From Betaproteobacteria bacterium (GTDB lineage: Bacteria > Pseudomonadota > Gammaproteobacteria > Burkholderiales > Usitatibacteraceae): a stretch of 64,000 bases of DNA. The stretch is taken from NCBI GenBank assembly GCA_016790765.1, contig JAEUMZ010000108.1, forward strand, positions 1 to 64,000. Direction: 5' to 3'. The notes beneath the pieces were generated by a model. That model was not told the origin of the DNA, did not search any database, and saw only the letters and a program-made list of their open reading frames with translations. Both the position numbers and the translations under genes were made by a program. This document shows positions 54,089-63,162 of the stretch, piece after piece; within the stretch, counting starts at the first letter, position 1, and each line of letters opens with the position of its first letter.

Positions 54089-54142
54089 GTAACTCAAGCA
54101 CTGGCGGGGTGTTTGGGCCATTTTCGCCCCAAACACCGCACC
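54089..54142 (-). repeat. Dispersed 54-bp palindromic repeat, copy 5
   Basis: This is the only copy in the reverse orientation. On the minus strand it reads GGTGCGGTGTTTGGGGC, GAAAAT, GGCCCAAACACC, then GCCAGTGCTTGAGTTAC. It lies between the convergent AsnC-type and aminopeptidase genes. Confidence 0.75.
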
Positions 54143-54146
54143 CGTC

Positions 54147-55526
54147 CTAGGGTTTGGCGGCGAACTCGTTCTCCAGCATCCGCACCACCGCGCGCAAGGT
54201 CTGCGCTTCGCCGCCTTCCGGCCGGCCGGGCTTGGCCTTCGGGGTCCATGCGAACAGGTCGATGTGGATCCACGCCTGGTCGCGCGGCACGAAGTGCTCG
54301 AGGAACAGGGCCGCCGTCACCGAGCCGGCCTGCGGGCCGCCGGTGTTGACAATGTCGCCGATGGAAGACTTGATCATCGCGTTGTACGGTTGCCAGAGCG
54401 GCATGCGCCACAGCGGGTCGCCGGTTTGCTTCGACGCGGCGTCCAATTTCGCGAACCACGCGTCGTCGTTGGCGTAGGTGGCGGGCAGCTCGGGGCCGAG
54501 GGCCACGCGCGCGGCGCCGGTGAGCGTGGCGAAGTCGATCAACAGTTGCGGCTTCGACTCGGCGGCAAAGGCAATCGCGTCGGACAGCACCACGCGGCCC
54601 TCGGCGTCCGTGTTGCCGATCTCGATCATGAGGCCCTTGCGCGTGGGCACGATGTCGCCCGGCCGGTAGGCGTTGCCGGCGATGGCGTTCTCCACGGCGC
54701 CGATCACCAGGTGCAGGCGCACCGGCAGATTCAAGGCCATGATCAGTTGCGCCATGCCCAGCGCATTGGCCGCGCCGCCCATGTCCTTTTTCATCTGGCG
54801 CATGCCGTCGGCGGTCTTGATGTCCAACCCGCCGGTATCGAAGCACACGCCCTTGCCGACCATGGCGATGCGCGGATGGGAAGGATCACCCCATTCGAGT
54901 TCGATCAGGCGCGGCGGGCGGTGGCTGGCGCGGCCGACGGCGTGGATGGCGGGGAAGTTCTCCTGGAGCAAATCCTCGCCGGCAATCTCGCGAAAACGCG
55001 CGCCGTGCGCGCCGGCCAGCGCGCGCGCGGCATCGGACAGGTGCTGCGGCCCCATGTCCTCGGCCGGCGTGTTCACCAGGTCGCGCACCGCAGCGGTGGC
55101 GGCCACGGTGGCCTTGGCGCGTTGCACGGCGGGTGAATCGGCGATCACCAGCGTGGCCGGGGTGCGCGGCTTCCGGTAGCGCGCGAATTCGTAGGCGCCG
55201 AGGCCCCAGCCGAGCACGGCGGCCCCCGGGTTCAACGGTGCCCCGTCTGCACTCAGCGCGTAGCATCCGGCCGGCAATGCGAAAGGCAACGCGGACAGGC
55301 CGTACACATCATCCGCATCCTCAACGGCGGCCACGATGCACTTGAGGCCGCCCGACGCATCGGGCACTGCGATCCATTGGCCCGCCTTGGCCTTGAAGTC
55401 GTTGGCGGACAGCCACGCACGCGCCGGTGCAGCCAGGCGCGCGATGCCCGCTGCGGCGTCGGCCGCATGCAGCACGATCAGGGGCGTGACCGGTTTCGAC
55501 GTCTGGTGAACGATGCTCATGGTCAT
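54147..55526 (-). CDS. Leucyl aminopeptidase family protein (M17)
   Basis: The 459-residue cytoplasmic metallopeptidase removes N-terminal residues from peptides. The M17 catalytic domain is complete: GKGVCFDTGGLDIKTADGMRQMKKDMGGAA holds the first metal-binding Lys/Asp residues and a catalytic Lys, and the NTDAEGRVVLSDA box has the second Asp-Glu pair and the catalytic Arg. The N-terminal domain is short and divergent. The start at 55526 is eight bases after the nucleoside transporter's stop; a second ATG two codons in is an alternative. It is likely in an operon with the transporter. Confidence 0.92.
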   Translation of the reverse strand: MTMSIVHQTSKPVTPLIVLHAADAAAGIARLAAPARAWLSANDFKAKAGQWIAVPDASGGLKCIVAAVEDADDVYGLSALPFALPAGCYALSADGAPLNPGAAVLGWGLGAYEFARYRKPRTPATLVIADSPAVQRAKATVAATAAVRDLVNTPAEDMGPQHLSDAARALAGAHGARFREIAGEDLLQENFPAIHAVGRASHRPPRLIELEWGDPSHPRIAMVGKGVCFDTGGLDIKTADGMRQMKKDMGGAANALGMAQLIMALNLPVRLHLVIGAVENAIAGNAYRPGDIVPTRKGLMIEIGNTDAEGRVVLSDAIAFAAESKPQLLIDFATLTGAARVALGPELPATYANDDAWFAKLDAASKQTGDPLWRMPLWQPYNAMIKSSIGDIVNTGGPQAGSVTAALFLEHFVPRDQAWIHIDLFAWTPKAKPGRPEGGEAQTLRAVVRMLENEFAAKP

Positions 55527-55534
55527 GGGGCGCT

Positions 55535-56779
55535 TCAATAGAACACGCCGACCAGCGCCCCGCAGGACAGCGTGGCCAGGGTGCCGCCCACCAGGCACTT
55601 GGTGCCCAGGTCGATGATCTCCGGCCGCCGCTCGGGACACATGGTGCCCATGCCGCCGATGATGATGCCCACCGAGGCGAAATTGGCGAAACCGCACAGC
55701 GAGTAAATCATGATCACGCGGCTTCTCTCGCTCAGGGCCTCGGCCGGCAGCTTGGCCATGTCGAGGAAGGCGATGAACTCGTTCAGGATGGTCTTGGTGC
55801 CCATCAGCGCGCCGGCCGTCTGCGCCTCCGCCCACGGCACGCCGGTCAGCCACACCACCGGTGCCATGACCAGGCCGAACAGGCCCTGCAGCGTGTAGGC
55901 CGGCCGGCCTTCGTGCGGCACCAGGCCGATGATCAGGTTGACCAGCGCGATCAGCGCGGTCAATACGATGAGCATCGCCACGATGTTGATGAAGGTCGCC
56001 ACGCCGTCCAGCGTGCCCTGCGTGATGGCGTCCATCATCGAGGATTGCTTCACGCCGGTGTTGATCATGCCGTCGGTGACCTTGCCCTCGTGCGGCACCA
56101 TCAGCGCGGAAATGGCGATCGCGGCCGGCGCGCTGATGAACGACACGATGAGGATGTGGCCGATGGCGTCCGGCACCACGTTTTTCAGGAAGATGCCATA
56201 GAGCACCATCACCGTGCCGGCGATGCCGGCCATGCCGCAAGTCATGGTGATGAACAGCTCGCCGCGCGTGAGTTTGGCGATGTACGGGCGGATGAACATC
56301 GGCGCCTCCACCGTGCCCAGGAACACGTTGGCCGCCGTGGAGACGCCCACCGCGCCGCCGACGCCGATGGTTTTCTTGAGCAGCCAGGAGAACGCATTGA
56401 CGATCACCGGCAGGATGCGCAGGTAAAACAAGAGCGAGGACAACGCCGAGACCACGATCACCAGCGGCAGGGCCTGGGTGGCGAGCACGAAGGGGCTCCT
56501 GTTCTCCTCGAGCTTGAACGGCAGGTCGCCGCCGCCGATGTAGCCGAACACGAACTTGGTGCCCTCGCGCGTGGCGTCGGCCAGGCCGTTGAGCGCGTTG
56601 TTGAGCACGGCGCTCATTTCCTTGAACCACGGGAACTTCAGGAACAGCAACAGCAGCACCACCTGCAGGACGATGGCGCCGACGACCGTGCGCCATGGCA
56701 CGGCGGCGCGCTTTTCCGATATGGCCCACGCGAACGCGAAGATCAGGACGAACCCGACCAGGCTTTGCAACACCAGCAT
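55535..56779 (-). CDS. Concentrative nucleoside transporter (CNT/NupC family)
   Basis: The 414-residue membrane protein imports nucleosides with protons or sodium. It shows the CNT arrangement of an N-terminal helix set, the gate region and the C-terminal signature: EAPMFIRPYIAKLTRGELFITMTCGMAGIAGT, then NEFIAFLDMAKLP and SLCGFANFASVGIIIGGMG. The start at 56779 has GGGGG just upstream and gives a normal CNT N-terminus. It is the first gene of a pair with the aminopeptidase and is divergent from the 5'-nucleotidase gene, a nice functional pairing: nucleotides are dephosphorylated outside and nucleosides are taken in. Confidence 0.93.
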   Translation of the reverse strand: MLVLQSLVGFVLIFAFAWAISEKRAAVPWRTVVGAIVLQVVLLLLFLKFPWFKEMSAVLNNALNGLADATREGTKFVFGYIGGGDLPFKLEENRSPFVLATQALPLVIVVSALSSLLFYLRILPVIVNAFSWLLKKTIGVGGAVGVSTAANVFLGTVEAPMFIRPYIAKLTRGELFITMTCGMAGIAGTVMVLYGIFLKNVVPDAIGHILIVSFISAPAAIAISALMVPHEGKVTDGMINTGVKQSSMMDAITQGTLDGVATFINIVAMLIVLTALIALVNLIIGLVPHEGRPAYTLQGLFGLVMAPVVWLTGVPWAEAQTAGALMGTKTILNEFIAFLDMAKLPAEALSERSRVIMIYSLCGFANFASVGIIIGGMGTMCPERRPEIIDLGTKCLVGGTLATLSCGALVGVFY

Positions 56780-56914
56780 GTGTCCCCCGGAATGGGCGGC
56801 TGCGCCGCCCGGAAAAATGATGGGCATGATAGCCGCAATCCCCGCACGCAGTTCGACCGGCGCGGCGCAGCATCGTAGAATGCGCGCTTGAATTTTGCGC
56901 ATCGTCGAGCCCCA

Positions 56915-58636
56915 ATGAACATGCATCCCCGGCTGTTGGCCGCCGCGCTGCTGGCGCTGGCGGGTTGCGCGACGCAGGCCCCGGCGCCCGCGCCGCCCGC
57001 AGATCCCGGCCCGGTGGCCGTGAAGATCATTGCGTTCAACGATTTCCACGGCAACCTGCGCACGCCGGGCCTGCGCGTGCCGGTGCCCGACGCCACCGCC
57101 TCCACCGGATTCCGCATGGAACTGGCGGGCGGCATCGAGCAATTCGCCGCCAAGGCCAAGGCCCTGCGCGCGGGCGCGAAGCACAGCATTCTTGTCTCCG
57201 CGGGCGACATGGTGGGCGCCACGCCGCTGTTGTCCGCCTTTTTCCGCGACGAGCCCACCATCGAGGCCATGAACCTGGCCGGGGTGGACCTGAACGCCGT
57301 CGGCAACCACGAATTCGACTACGGGGTGGAGCACCTGAAGCGCTTGCAGAAGGGCGGCTGCGTGGAGCGCAATGGCAAGCCCGACTGCGCCGACCGCGGG
57401 GACCGTGGACCGTACGCCGGCGCGCGTTTCGGATTCCTGGCCGCCAACGTGATCGAGCAGGCCACCGGCAAGCCCCTGTTCCCGCCCTATGCGATTCGCG
57501 AGTTCGACGGCGTGAAGCTGGCGTTCATCGGGCTCGTGCTGAAGAATACGCCGCTCATCGTGCGCCCGAACGGCACCGTCGGGCTCACGTTCAAGGATGA
57601 GGCCGACACCGTGCGCGCGCTGGTCCCCGAGTTGGCGGCGCAGGATGTCAAGAGCGCGGTGGTGGTCATGCACGAGGGGATCGGCATCCGGCCGGGCGGA
57701 TTGAGCGATTGCAACCTGCCGGAAGGCGACCCCAGGGACCGGCTGGCCCAGCCGGCCATGAAGGGAAAGACGGTGGCCGATGCGTTCGACCCGATGGTGC
57801 AACTGGTCATCACCGGACACACGCACCGCTATTACGTCTGCGAATCGAACGGCCGGCTCATCACCAGCGCGGGCAGCAATGGCATTGCATTGACCGAGAT
57901 CGACGTGGCGTTCGACCGCCTGTCCGGACGCATGGTGTCCTCGCGTGCCGTCAACCACCGCGTGGATCCGGCCGGACCGAAAGATCCGGCACTGACCCCG
58001 TTGCTCAACGCCTACGTGGCGATGGCGGAGCCGCTGGAAAACCGCGTGGTGGCCCGGTTCACCATGGAGCTGCCGCCGATCGCGAACGCGGCCGGCGAAT
58101 CGGCGCTCGGCAATCTCGTTGCCGATGCGCACCTGGCGGCGTCCGCGGCGCCGGACAAGGGCGGTGCCGTGATCGCCTTCAACAATCCGCGCAGCCTGCG
58201 TGCGGCGCTCATCCCGCAACCCGATGGCGGCATCCGCTACGGTGACCTGTTCAAAGCCCAGCCATTCCAGAACGACCTGGTCCTGATGAACCTGACCGGC
58301 CGGCAGATCAAGGACATCCTGGAGCAGCAGTTCACCGGCGCCGGCATCCTCAACATCTCCGCCGGATTCACCTATACATGGGACAACGCACGCCCCGCCG
58401 GACAAAAGGTGCTGGCCGAATCGATCCTGTTGAACGGCACTGCCGTGCAGTCCGATTTGCAGTACCGCGTGGTCGCCAATGCCTTTCTCGCTGCAGGCAG
58501 CGAAGGCATGGCCGCATTTGCGCAGGGCACCGACCGCCAGGTCGGCGTACTGGACCTGGAGGCGCTGGTCGGTTACCTCTCGGCCGCCGGCACGTACACG
58601 CCACCGCCCATGGGCCGCATCAAACGCTTGAATTGA
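56915..58636 (+). CDS. UshA-like 5'-nucleotidase / 2',3'-cyclic phosphodiesterase lipoprotein
   Basis: The protein has 573 residues with a lipobox LAGC near residue 15, so it is anchored in the envelope. The N-terminal metallophosphatase domain has FNDFHGNL, AGDMVGATPLLSAFF, GNHEFDYG, VVVMHEGIG and GHTHRYYV; the C-terminal domain (about 360-570) carries the substrate-binding pieces around NNPRSLRAALI. It hydrolyses nucleotides or similar phosphoesters in the periplasm. The start at 56915 is an ATG just ahead of a normal signal peptide; a second ATG lies two codons later. It diverges from the nucleoside transporter, fitting a nucleotide-scavenging pathway. Confidence 0.92.
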   Translation: MNMHPRLLAAALLALAGCATQAPAPAPPADPGPVAVKIIAFNDFHGNLRTPGLRVPVPDATASTGFRMELAGGIEQFAAKAKALRAGAKHSILVSAGDMVGATPLLSAFFRDEPTIEAMNLAGVDLNAVGNHEFDYGVEHLKRLQKGGCVERNGKPDCADRGDRGPYAGARFGFLAANVIEQATGKPLFPPYAIREFDGVKLAFIGLVLKNTPLIVRPNGTVGLTFKDEADTVRALVPELAAQDVKSAVVVMHEGIGIRPGGLSDCNLPEGDPRDRLAQPAMKGKTVADAFDPMVQLVITGHTHRYYVCESNGRLITSAGSNGIALTEIDVAFDRLSGRMVSSRAVNHRVDPAGPKDPALTPLLNAYVAMAEPLENRVVARFTMELPPIANAAGESALGNLVADAHLAASAAPDKGGAVIAFNNPRSLRAALIPQPDGGIRYGDLFKAQPFQNDLVLMNLTGRQIKDILEQQFTGAGILNISAGFTYTWDNARPAGQKVLAESILLNGTAVQSDLQYRVVANAFLAAGSEGMAAFAQGTDRQVGVLDLEALVGYLSAAGTYTPPPMGRIKRLN

Positions 58637-58960
58637 GCGCGCGGAGCGCCGGCCTAGCGCGCAGCCTGTTGCAGGCGCGCAACAAAAACTTACCAAGTAG
58701 TAGAAATTTAAACGTCTTGGCGGTCAGCGTTTAGGCGAGAAGTGCACCATAACCGTATGATTTCATGCGGTGTTTTTGTTTTTGTGGGCGAAGATACGCG
58801 CGCTTTTGTATTCGGATGTGAGATGAATCCGTCATAATTTGGCGTTAAATTTTTCACACCTGCAGTGGCGGCCCGGCCGTTCGCACGCCGGATTCGAAGA
58901 ATCATCTCAGCTTCGCAGATCCACCCCAGTTCAAGTTCACTCTCGATCGGAGCTTCAGTC
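58637..58960. other. AT-rich intergenic region before the Oar-like receptor
   Basis: This 324-bp stretch has no gene but is strikingly richer in A and T than its surroundings (for example 58680-58860). It holds the terminator-like hairpin at 58752-58783 and a CATAAT at 58833 that could be the -10 of the receptor promoter; a -35 partner is not clear. The leader to the receptor start would be about 120 nt. Confidence 0.55.
58752..58783 (+). terminator. Possible terminator of the 5'-nucleotidase gene
   Basis: The inverted repeat ACCGTATGA / TCATGCGGT with a TT centre is followed by GTTTTTGTTTTTG. The stem is modest in G+C and the loop would have to open slightly, so strength is uncertain. Confidence 0.45.
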
Positions 58961-61900
58961 ATGAACGTACAACAACGCTTCCGTTTCTCCCGCCTGGCGC
59001 TTTGTGTCGCCCTCGCGGTCGGTTCCGCCTCTGTGTATGCGCAAAACACCACCGCCGCTGTGGGCGGCAAGGTCACCAGTGCCGACGGCAAGGCCCTGGC
59101 CGGTGCCGTCGTGACGGTGCTGCACGTCGATTCCGGTTCCCTCAGCACGATGACGACGGACAGCGAAGGCCGCTACGTGGCCCGTGGCCTGCGCGTCGGC
59201 GGACCCTACACGATCACCATCACCAAGGATGGCGTGACCGAGAAGCGCGAAGGCGTGTACCTGCAACTGGCGGACACCACGGCGGTCGACGTGAAAGTCG
59301 GCGCCGCGCAGCAGGTCGAGACCGTGATCGTGACCGGCAGTTCGCTGGCCCTGGACAAGTTCAGCAACACCGCCATCGGTGCCGGCACCTCGCTGGGCCG
59401 CGCGGAACTCGAAACCCTGCCGTCGATCCAGCGCAACCTGCAGGACTTCGCGCGCACCGATCCGCGCGTGTCGCAAACCGACAAGGAGCGCGGCGAAATC
59501 TCCGTCGGCGGCCAGAACTCGCGCTACAACAAGATCACCATCGACGGCGTCAACATCTCCGACACGTTCGGCCTGGAAGCCAACACCCTGCCGACCGTGA
59601 AGCAGCCGATCTCGATCGATGCCATCCAGTCGGTGCAGGTGAACGTCTCCAACTACGACGTCTCGCAGACCGGTTACACCGGCGGCAACATCAACGCCGT
59701 CACCAAGTCCGGCACCAACCAGATCAAGGGCTCGGTGAGCTACGTGTTCCGCGACGACGGCTTTGTGGGCCAGCGCTACAGCCGTTCCACCGACACATAC
59801 ACCGATGCGCCGAAGTTCGAGGAAACCACCAAGGGCTTCACCCTCGGCGGCCCGATCATCAAGGACAAGCTGTTCTTCTACATCGGCTACGAAGAACTGA
59901 AGAGCTCGCGCACGGTGCCCGATGTCGGCCCAATCGGCAGCGGCGCCAGCTCCATTTCACCGATTTCGGCCACCGAAATCTCCACCTTGCAGTCGCTGGC
60001 GCAAAGTGCCTACGGCATCGCCGCGGGCAGTTTGGAGACCACCGGCCGCGAACTGATCGTCAAGGACACCTTGGCCAAGGTGGACTGGAACATCAGCGCC
60101 AAGCATCGCGCCAACCTGCGTTACACCAAGACCGAGCAGACTGAGCCGATCTTCCCGACTTTCTTTGCCACCGCGCCGACGGCGATCTCGCTCAGTTCGC
60201 ACTGGTACAGCCAGGAAAAGACCATCGAAACCCTGGTCGGCCAGTGGTTCGCCGACTGGACGCCGACGTTCTCGACCGAGGCCAAGCTCTCCAATCGCGA
60301 ATACCACAGCGAGCCGATCAACAACACCAACCTGCCGGCCATGCAGTTCACCTTCACCGGCGCCCTGCCGGCCGGCGCGCCCGCGGGGGCCTCCACGGGC
60401 AACCGCAGCATCAACATCGGCACCGAGCGCAGCCGTCACTTCAACATCCTCGACACCAAGACCAACGACCTCTACCTGGGCGCCAACTGGACGCGCGGCG
60501 AGCATGAGTTGAAGGCGCTGTTCGAGTACAGCGAAAACAAGGTGTTCAACGCGTTCCTGCAGGACACCAAGGGCAACTACACCTTCTCCTGCGTGAACAG
60601 CAGCGCGACCTACACCTACTCCTTCGGCACCATCAACTGTGCGACCGCCACCAATGCACAGGTCGATGCGGCGGTATTCGAGAACTTCACGCGCGGCCGC
60701 CCGTCGAGCTACCTGGTGCAGGTGCCGCTGAACGCCAGCGGCACGCTCAACGACGGCGTTGCCACGTTCAAGCTCAACAACCAGGGCGTTGCGGTGCAGG
60801 ACACCTGGACCATGAGCCCCAACCTCACGATCCAGTACGGCGTGCGCGTTGACACCCCATTGATGCCGCAGAAGCCAATCGCCAATGCCGCGGCGGCGGC
60901 GCCCGCCGTGGCCGGCTCCGTGTCGGGCACCACGGTCACCCGGGCGACCGGAGGCTTTGGGCGCGACAACACCATCAACATCGACGGCGACACGCTGATC
61001 CAGCCGCGCTTCGGGTTCAACTACACGTTCGATTCCAAGCGGCCCACGCAGGTGCGCGGCGGCGTCGGCCTGTTCCAGGGCGCGGCGGCCAACGTGTGGA
61101 TTTCCAACATCTACTCCAACACCGGTGCGGCGACGCGCGTGGTCGGTTGCGGCACGGCCGGTTTTGCTGCCTGCCCGGTGGCCGGCGGCATCTTCCGCGC
61201 CGATCCGGCCGCGCAGGTCACCAACTTCGCCGGCGCGGCGCCTGCGGCCAACGTGGACTTCCTGCAACCGGGTCTCGGCCAGCCGGCGGTGTGGAAAGCG
61301 AACCTGGGCATCGAGCACCAGCTGCCGTGGTGGGACATCGTGGCCAGCTTCGAGTACCTGGGCACGCAGACCGAGTCCGGCATCTATTACCAGCACCTGA
61401 ACCTCGGTGCGCCGGTGCGCAACGGCGCGGACGGCCGCCAGCTGTTCTATACCCCGACCGCATTGAATGCCAATTGCTGGAGCGCCAACGGCGCACGCAT
61501 CACCTCAGGCACCGTCAACGGGGTCAACTGCGCGGCCGACAACCGCGCGCGCGCGATGTCGAACGCGGGATTCAACAACGTGCTGCTGGCCGCCAAGACC
61601 AACGGCGGTCGCGGCCAACTGGCGACGATGTCGCTGTCCGGCCGTGCGTTCAAGAGCCTCGACTGGTCGCTCGCCTACACCTATACGGAGCAGACTGAAG
61701 TCAGCGGCCTGACCTCTTCGGTGGCGAATTCGAACTGGAACTCGCGCGCGGCGGTCAACCCCAACGACAACGAGGTGTCCAATTCCGCGTACCTGACCAA
61801 GGACCGCATCAACGCCACGCTGCGTTGGGAAAAGCAGTTCTTCAAGGGCTACAAGACGCGCTTCGGCATGTTCTTTGAAGGCCGCTCCGGCAAGCCGTAC

Positions 61901-62425
61901 AGCTGGACGTTCTCGAACGACATGAACGGCGACGCCAACGGCGGCAACGACCTGATGTACATCCCGCGCGCCTTTGGTTCCGGCGACGTGATCTTCCTGG
62001 GCGATACCGGCGGCAGCCGCGCCAACGAGCAGCGTTTCTGGGACATCGTCAATTCGGAGGGTTCGCTGGCCAAGTTCGCCGGCAAGACGGTCGAGCGCAA
62101 CAGCGCGTTTTCGCCGTGGACCAACAGCGTCGACATCAACGTGAGCCAGGAACTGCCGAGTTTCTTCAAGGGCCACAAGGCGGTGGTGGTGTTCGACATC
62201 CTGAACTTCGGCAACCTGCTCAACAAGCGCTGGGGCCGCATCACGGAAATGGCGTTCAACGGCAACGGCGGGCAGACGCGCAGCTTCGTCAACTTCGTCG
62301 GCATCGACCCGGCCACCAACAAGTACGTGTACAGCGTGTCCAGCCGCCCCAACGACTTCACCGACCGCCAGGCGCGCGGCGAGTCGCAGTGGGCCATGCA
62401 GGTGACGCTGCGCTACGAGTTCTGA
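58961..62425 (+). CDS. Oar-like TonB-dependent outer membrane protein
   Basis: The 1154-residue protein has a signal peptide (cleavage near VYAQ), then a carboxypeptidase-regulatory-like beta sandwich (AVGGKVTSADGKALAGAVVTVLH), a plug (NKITIDGVNISDTFG, GYTGGNINAVTKSGTN) and a long beta barrel ending in RYEF. This order is that of the Oar family, named for a Myxococcus protein needed for adhesion and development; in other bacteria it is linked to transport and to export of a protease. The start at 58961 is fixed by the signal peptide. A terminator follows at 62449. The ligand is unknown. Confidence 0.9.
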   Translation: MNVQQRFRFSRLALCVALAVGSASVYAQNTTAAVGGKVTSADGKALAGAVVTVLHVDSGSLSTMTTDSEGRYVARGLRVGGPYTITITKDGVTEKREGVYLQLADTTAVDVKVGAAQQVETVIVTGSSLALDKFSNTAIGAGTSLGRAELETLPSIQRNLQDFARTDPRVSQTDKERGEISVGGQNSRYNKITIDGVNISDTFGLEANTLPTVKQPISIDAIQSVQVNVSNYDVSQTGYTGGNINAVTKSGTNQIKGSVSYVFRDDGFVGQRYSRSTDTYTDAPKFEETTKGFTLGGPIIKDKLFFYIGYEELKSSRTVPDVGPIGSGASSISPISATEISTLQSLAQSAYGIAAGSLETTGRELIVKDTLAKVDWNISAKHRANLRYTKTEQTEPIFPTFFATAPTAISLSSHWYSQEKTIETLVGQWFADWTPTFSTEAKLSNREYHSEPINNTNLPAMQFTFTGALPAGAPAGASTGNRSINIGTERSRHFNILDTKTNDLYLGANWTRGEHELKALFEYSENKVFNAFLQDTKGNYTFSCVNSSATYTYSFGTINCATATNAQVDAAVFENFTRGRPSSYLVQVPLNASGTLNDGVATFKLNNQGVAVQDTWTMSPNLTIQYGVRVDTPLMPQKPIANAAAAAPAVAGSVSGTTVTRATGGFGRDNTINIDGDTLIQPRFGFNYTFDSKRPTQVRGGVGLFQGAAANVWISNIYSNTGAATRVVGCGTAGFAACPVAGGIFRADPAAQVTNFAGAAPAANVDFLQPGLGQPAVWKANLGIEHQLPWWDIVASFEYLGTQTESGIYYQHLNLGAPVRNGADGRQLFYTPTALNANCWSANGARITSGTVNGVNCAADNRARAMSNAGFNNVLLAAKTNGGRGQLATMSLSGRAFKSLDWSLAYTYTEQTEVSGLTSSVANSNWNSRAAVNPNDNEVSNSAYLTKDRINATLRWEKQFFKGYKTRFGMFFEGRSGKPYSWTFSNDMNGDANGGNDLMYIPRAFGSGDVIFLGDTGGSRANEQRFWDIVNSEGSLAKFAGKTVERNSAFSPWTNSVDINVSQELPSFFKGHKAVVVFDILNFGNLLNKRWGRITEMAFNGNGGQTRSFVNFVGIDPATNKYVYSVSSRPNDFTDRQARGESQWAMQVTLRYEF

Positions 62426-62448
62426 GCGCGGACGCAGGCATCACCCCG

Positions 62449-62477
62449 AACAGCCGGCCTTGCGCCGGCTGTTTCGT
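62449..62477 (+). terminator. Probable intrinsic terminator of the Oar-like gene
   Basis: The stem AACAGCCGGC / GCCGGCTGTT with a 5-base loop is followed by TCGTTT. It lies 24 bp after the receptor stop and just ahead of the hda promoter. Confidence 0.7.
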
Positions 62478-62504
62478 TTGGCGGGCCGGGTGGGGGGCGG
62501 CGGC

Positions 62505-62510
62505 TATAAT
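62505..62510 (+). promoter_or_regulatory. Perfect -10 box next to the hda start
   Basis: TATAAT lies only seven bases before the GTG start codon of hda. Transcription from it would begin on or next to the GTG, giving a leaderless message. No good -35 box is seen at 16-18 bp, where the DNA is G-rich. Confidence 0.55.
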
Positions 62511-62517
62511 TTCGCCC

Positions 62518-63162
62518 GTGAAACAGCTCCTCCTCGACCTCATTCCCGCGCCGCGCCCGTCGTTCGAGAACTTTGTCGCCGGGCGCAACGCCGAGGCGCT
62601 GGCGGCCGTGCGCGCGATGGCGGCGGGCGGTGCGGCGAAAGTGCTGTACCTGTGGGGGGCGGCGGGCGCCGGCAAGTCGCATTGCGCCGCGGCGCTCGCG
62701 GCGTGCCCGGGCTGGACGGCGTTCCCCGAGGCGTGCACCACGGCCCAGGTCGTGGTCGACGACGTGCAGCGGCTGGACGACGGCGGCCAGCAGGCGCTGT
62801 TCAACCTGATCAATGAACACGCCGCCACCGGCGGCCGCCTGGTGGCCACCGGACCGGTCGCCCCGCGCGACCTGCCGTTGCGCCGCGACCTGGCCTCGCG
62901 CCTGGGCAGCGGCCTGGTATACCAGCTGCACCCGTTGAGCGATGATGAGAAGTCGTCGGCGCTGCGCGCCCATGCGCGTTCGCGCGGATTCGACCTGCGC
63001 GATGACGTGCTGCAGTACCTGCTGCGCCACGCGCGGCGCGACATGCCCTCGCTAATGAGTTTCCTCGACGCGCTGGACCACCACTCGATCGAGACCGGCC
63101 GCGAAATCACCGTGCCGATGCTCAAGGACATGGCGCAGCCCGGCCTGGGATTGCCGGCATGA
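62518..63162 (+). CDS. hda: DnaA regulatory inactivator Hda
   Basis: Hda, a DnaA-like AAA+ protein, works with the sliding clamp to stimulate ATP hydrolysis by DnaA and so prevent over-initiation. The 214-residue frame begins at GTG 62518 (read VKQLLLDL), matching the family start KQL-x-LDL, which includes the clamp-binding motif QLLLDL. Walker A is LWGAAGAGKSH, Walker B is VVVDDVQRLD, and the sensor part has TGPVAPRDLPLRRDLASRL. No ATG is available nearby. Its stop overlaps the HAD gene (ATGA). Family order hda-HAD-pcnB is that of betaproteobacteria. Confidence 0.9.
   Translation: MKQLLLDLIPAPRPSFENFVAGRNAEALAAVRAMAAGGAAKVLYLWGAAGAGKSHCAAALAACPGWTAFPEACTTAQVVVDDVQRLDDGGQQALFNLINEHAATGGRLVATGPVAPRDLPLRRDLASRLGSGLVYQLHPLSDDEKSSALRAHARSRGFDLRDDVLQYLLRHARRDMPSLMSFLDALDHHSIETGREITVPMLKDMAQPGLGLPA

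Noticed and set aside
55535-58696. A 1053-residue minus-strand frame joining the nucleoside transporter to antisense of the 5'-nucleotidase
   Set aside because: Only the last 414 residues are transporter. The rest is a read-through of antisense GC-rich DNA, and the transporter has its own start at 56779.
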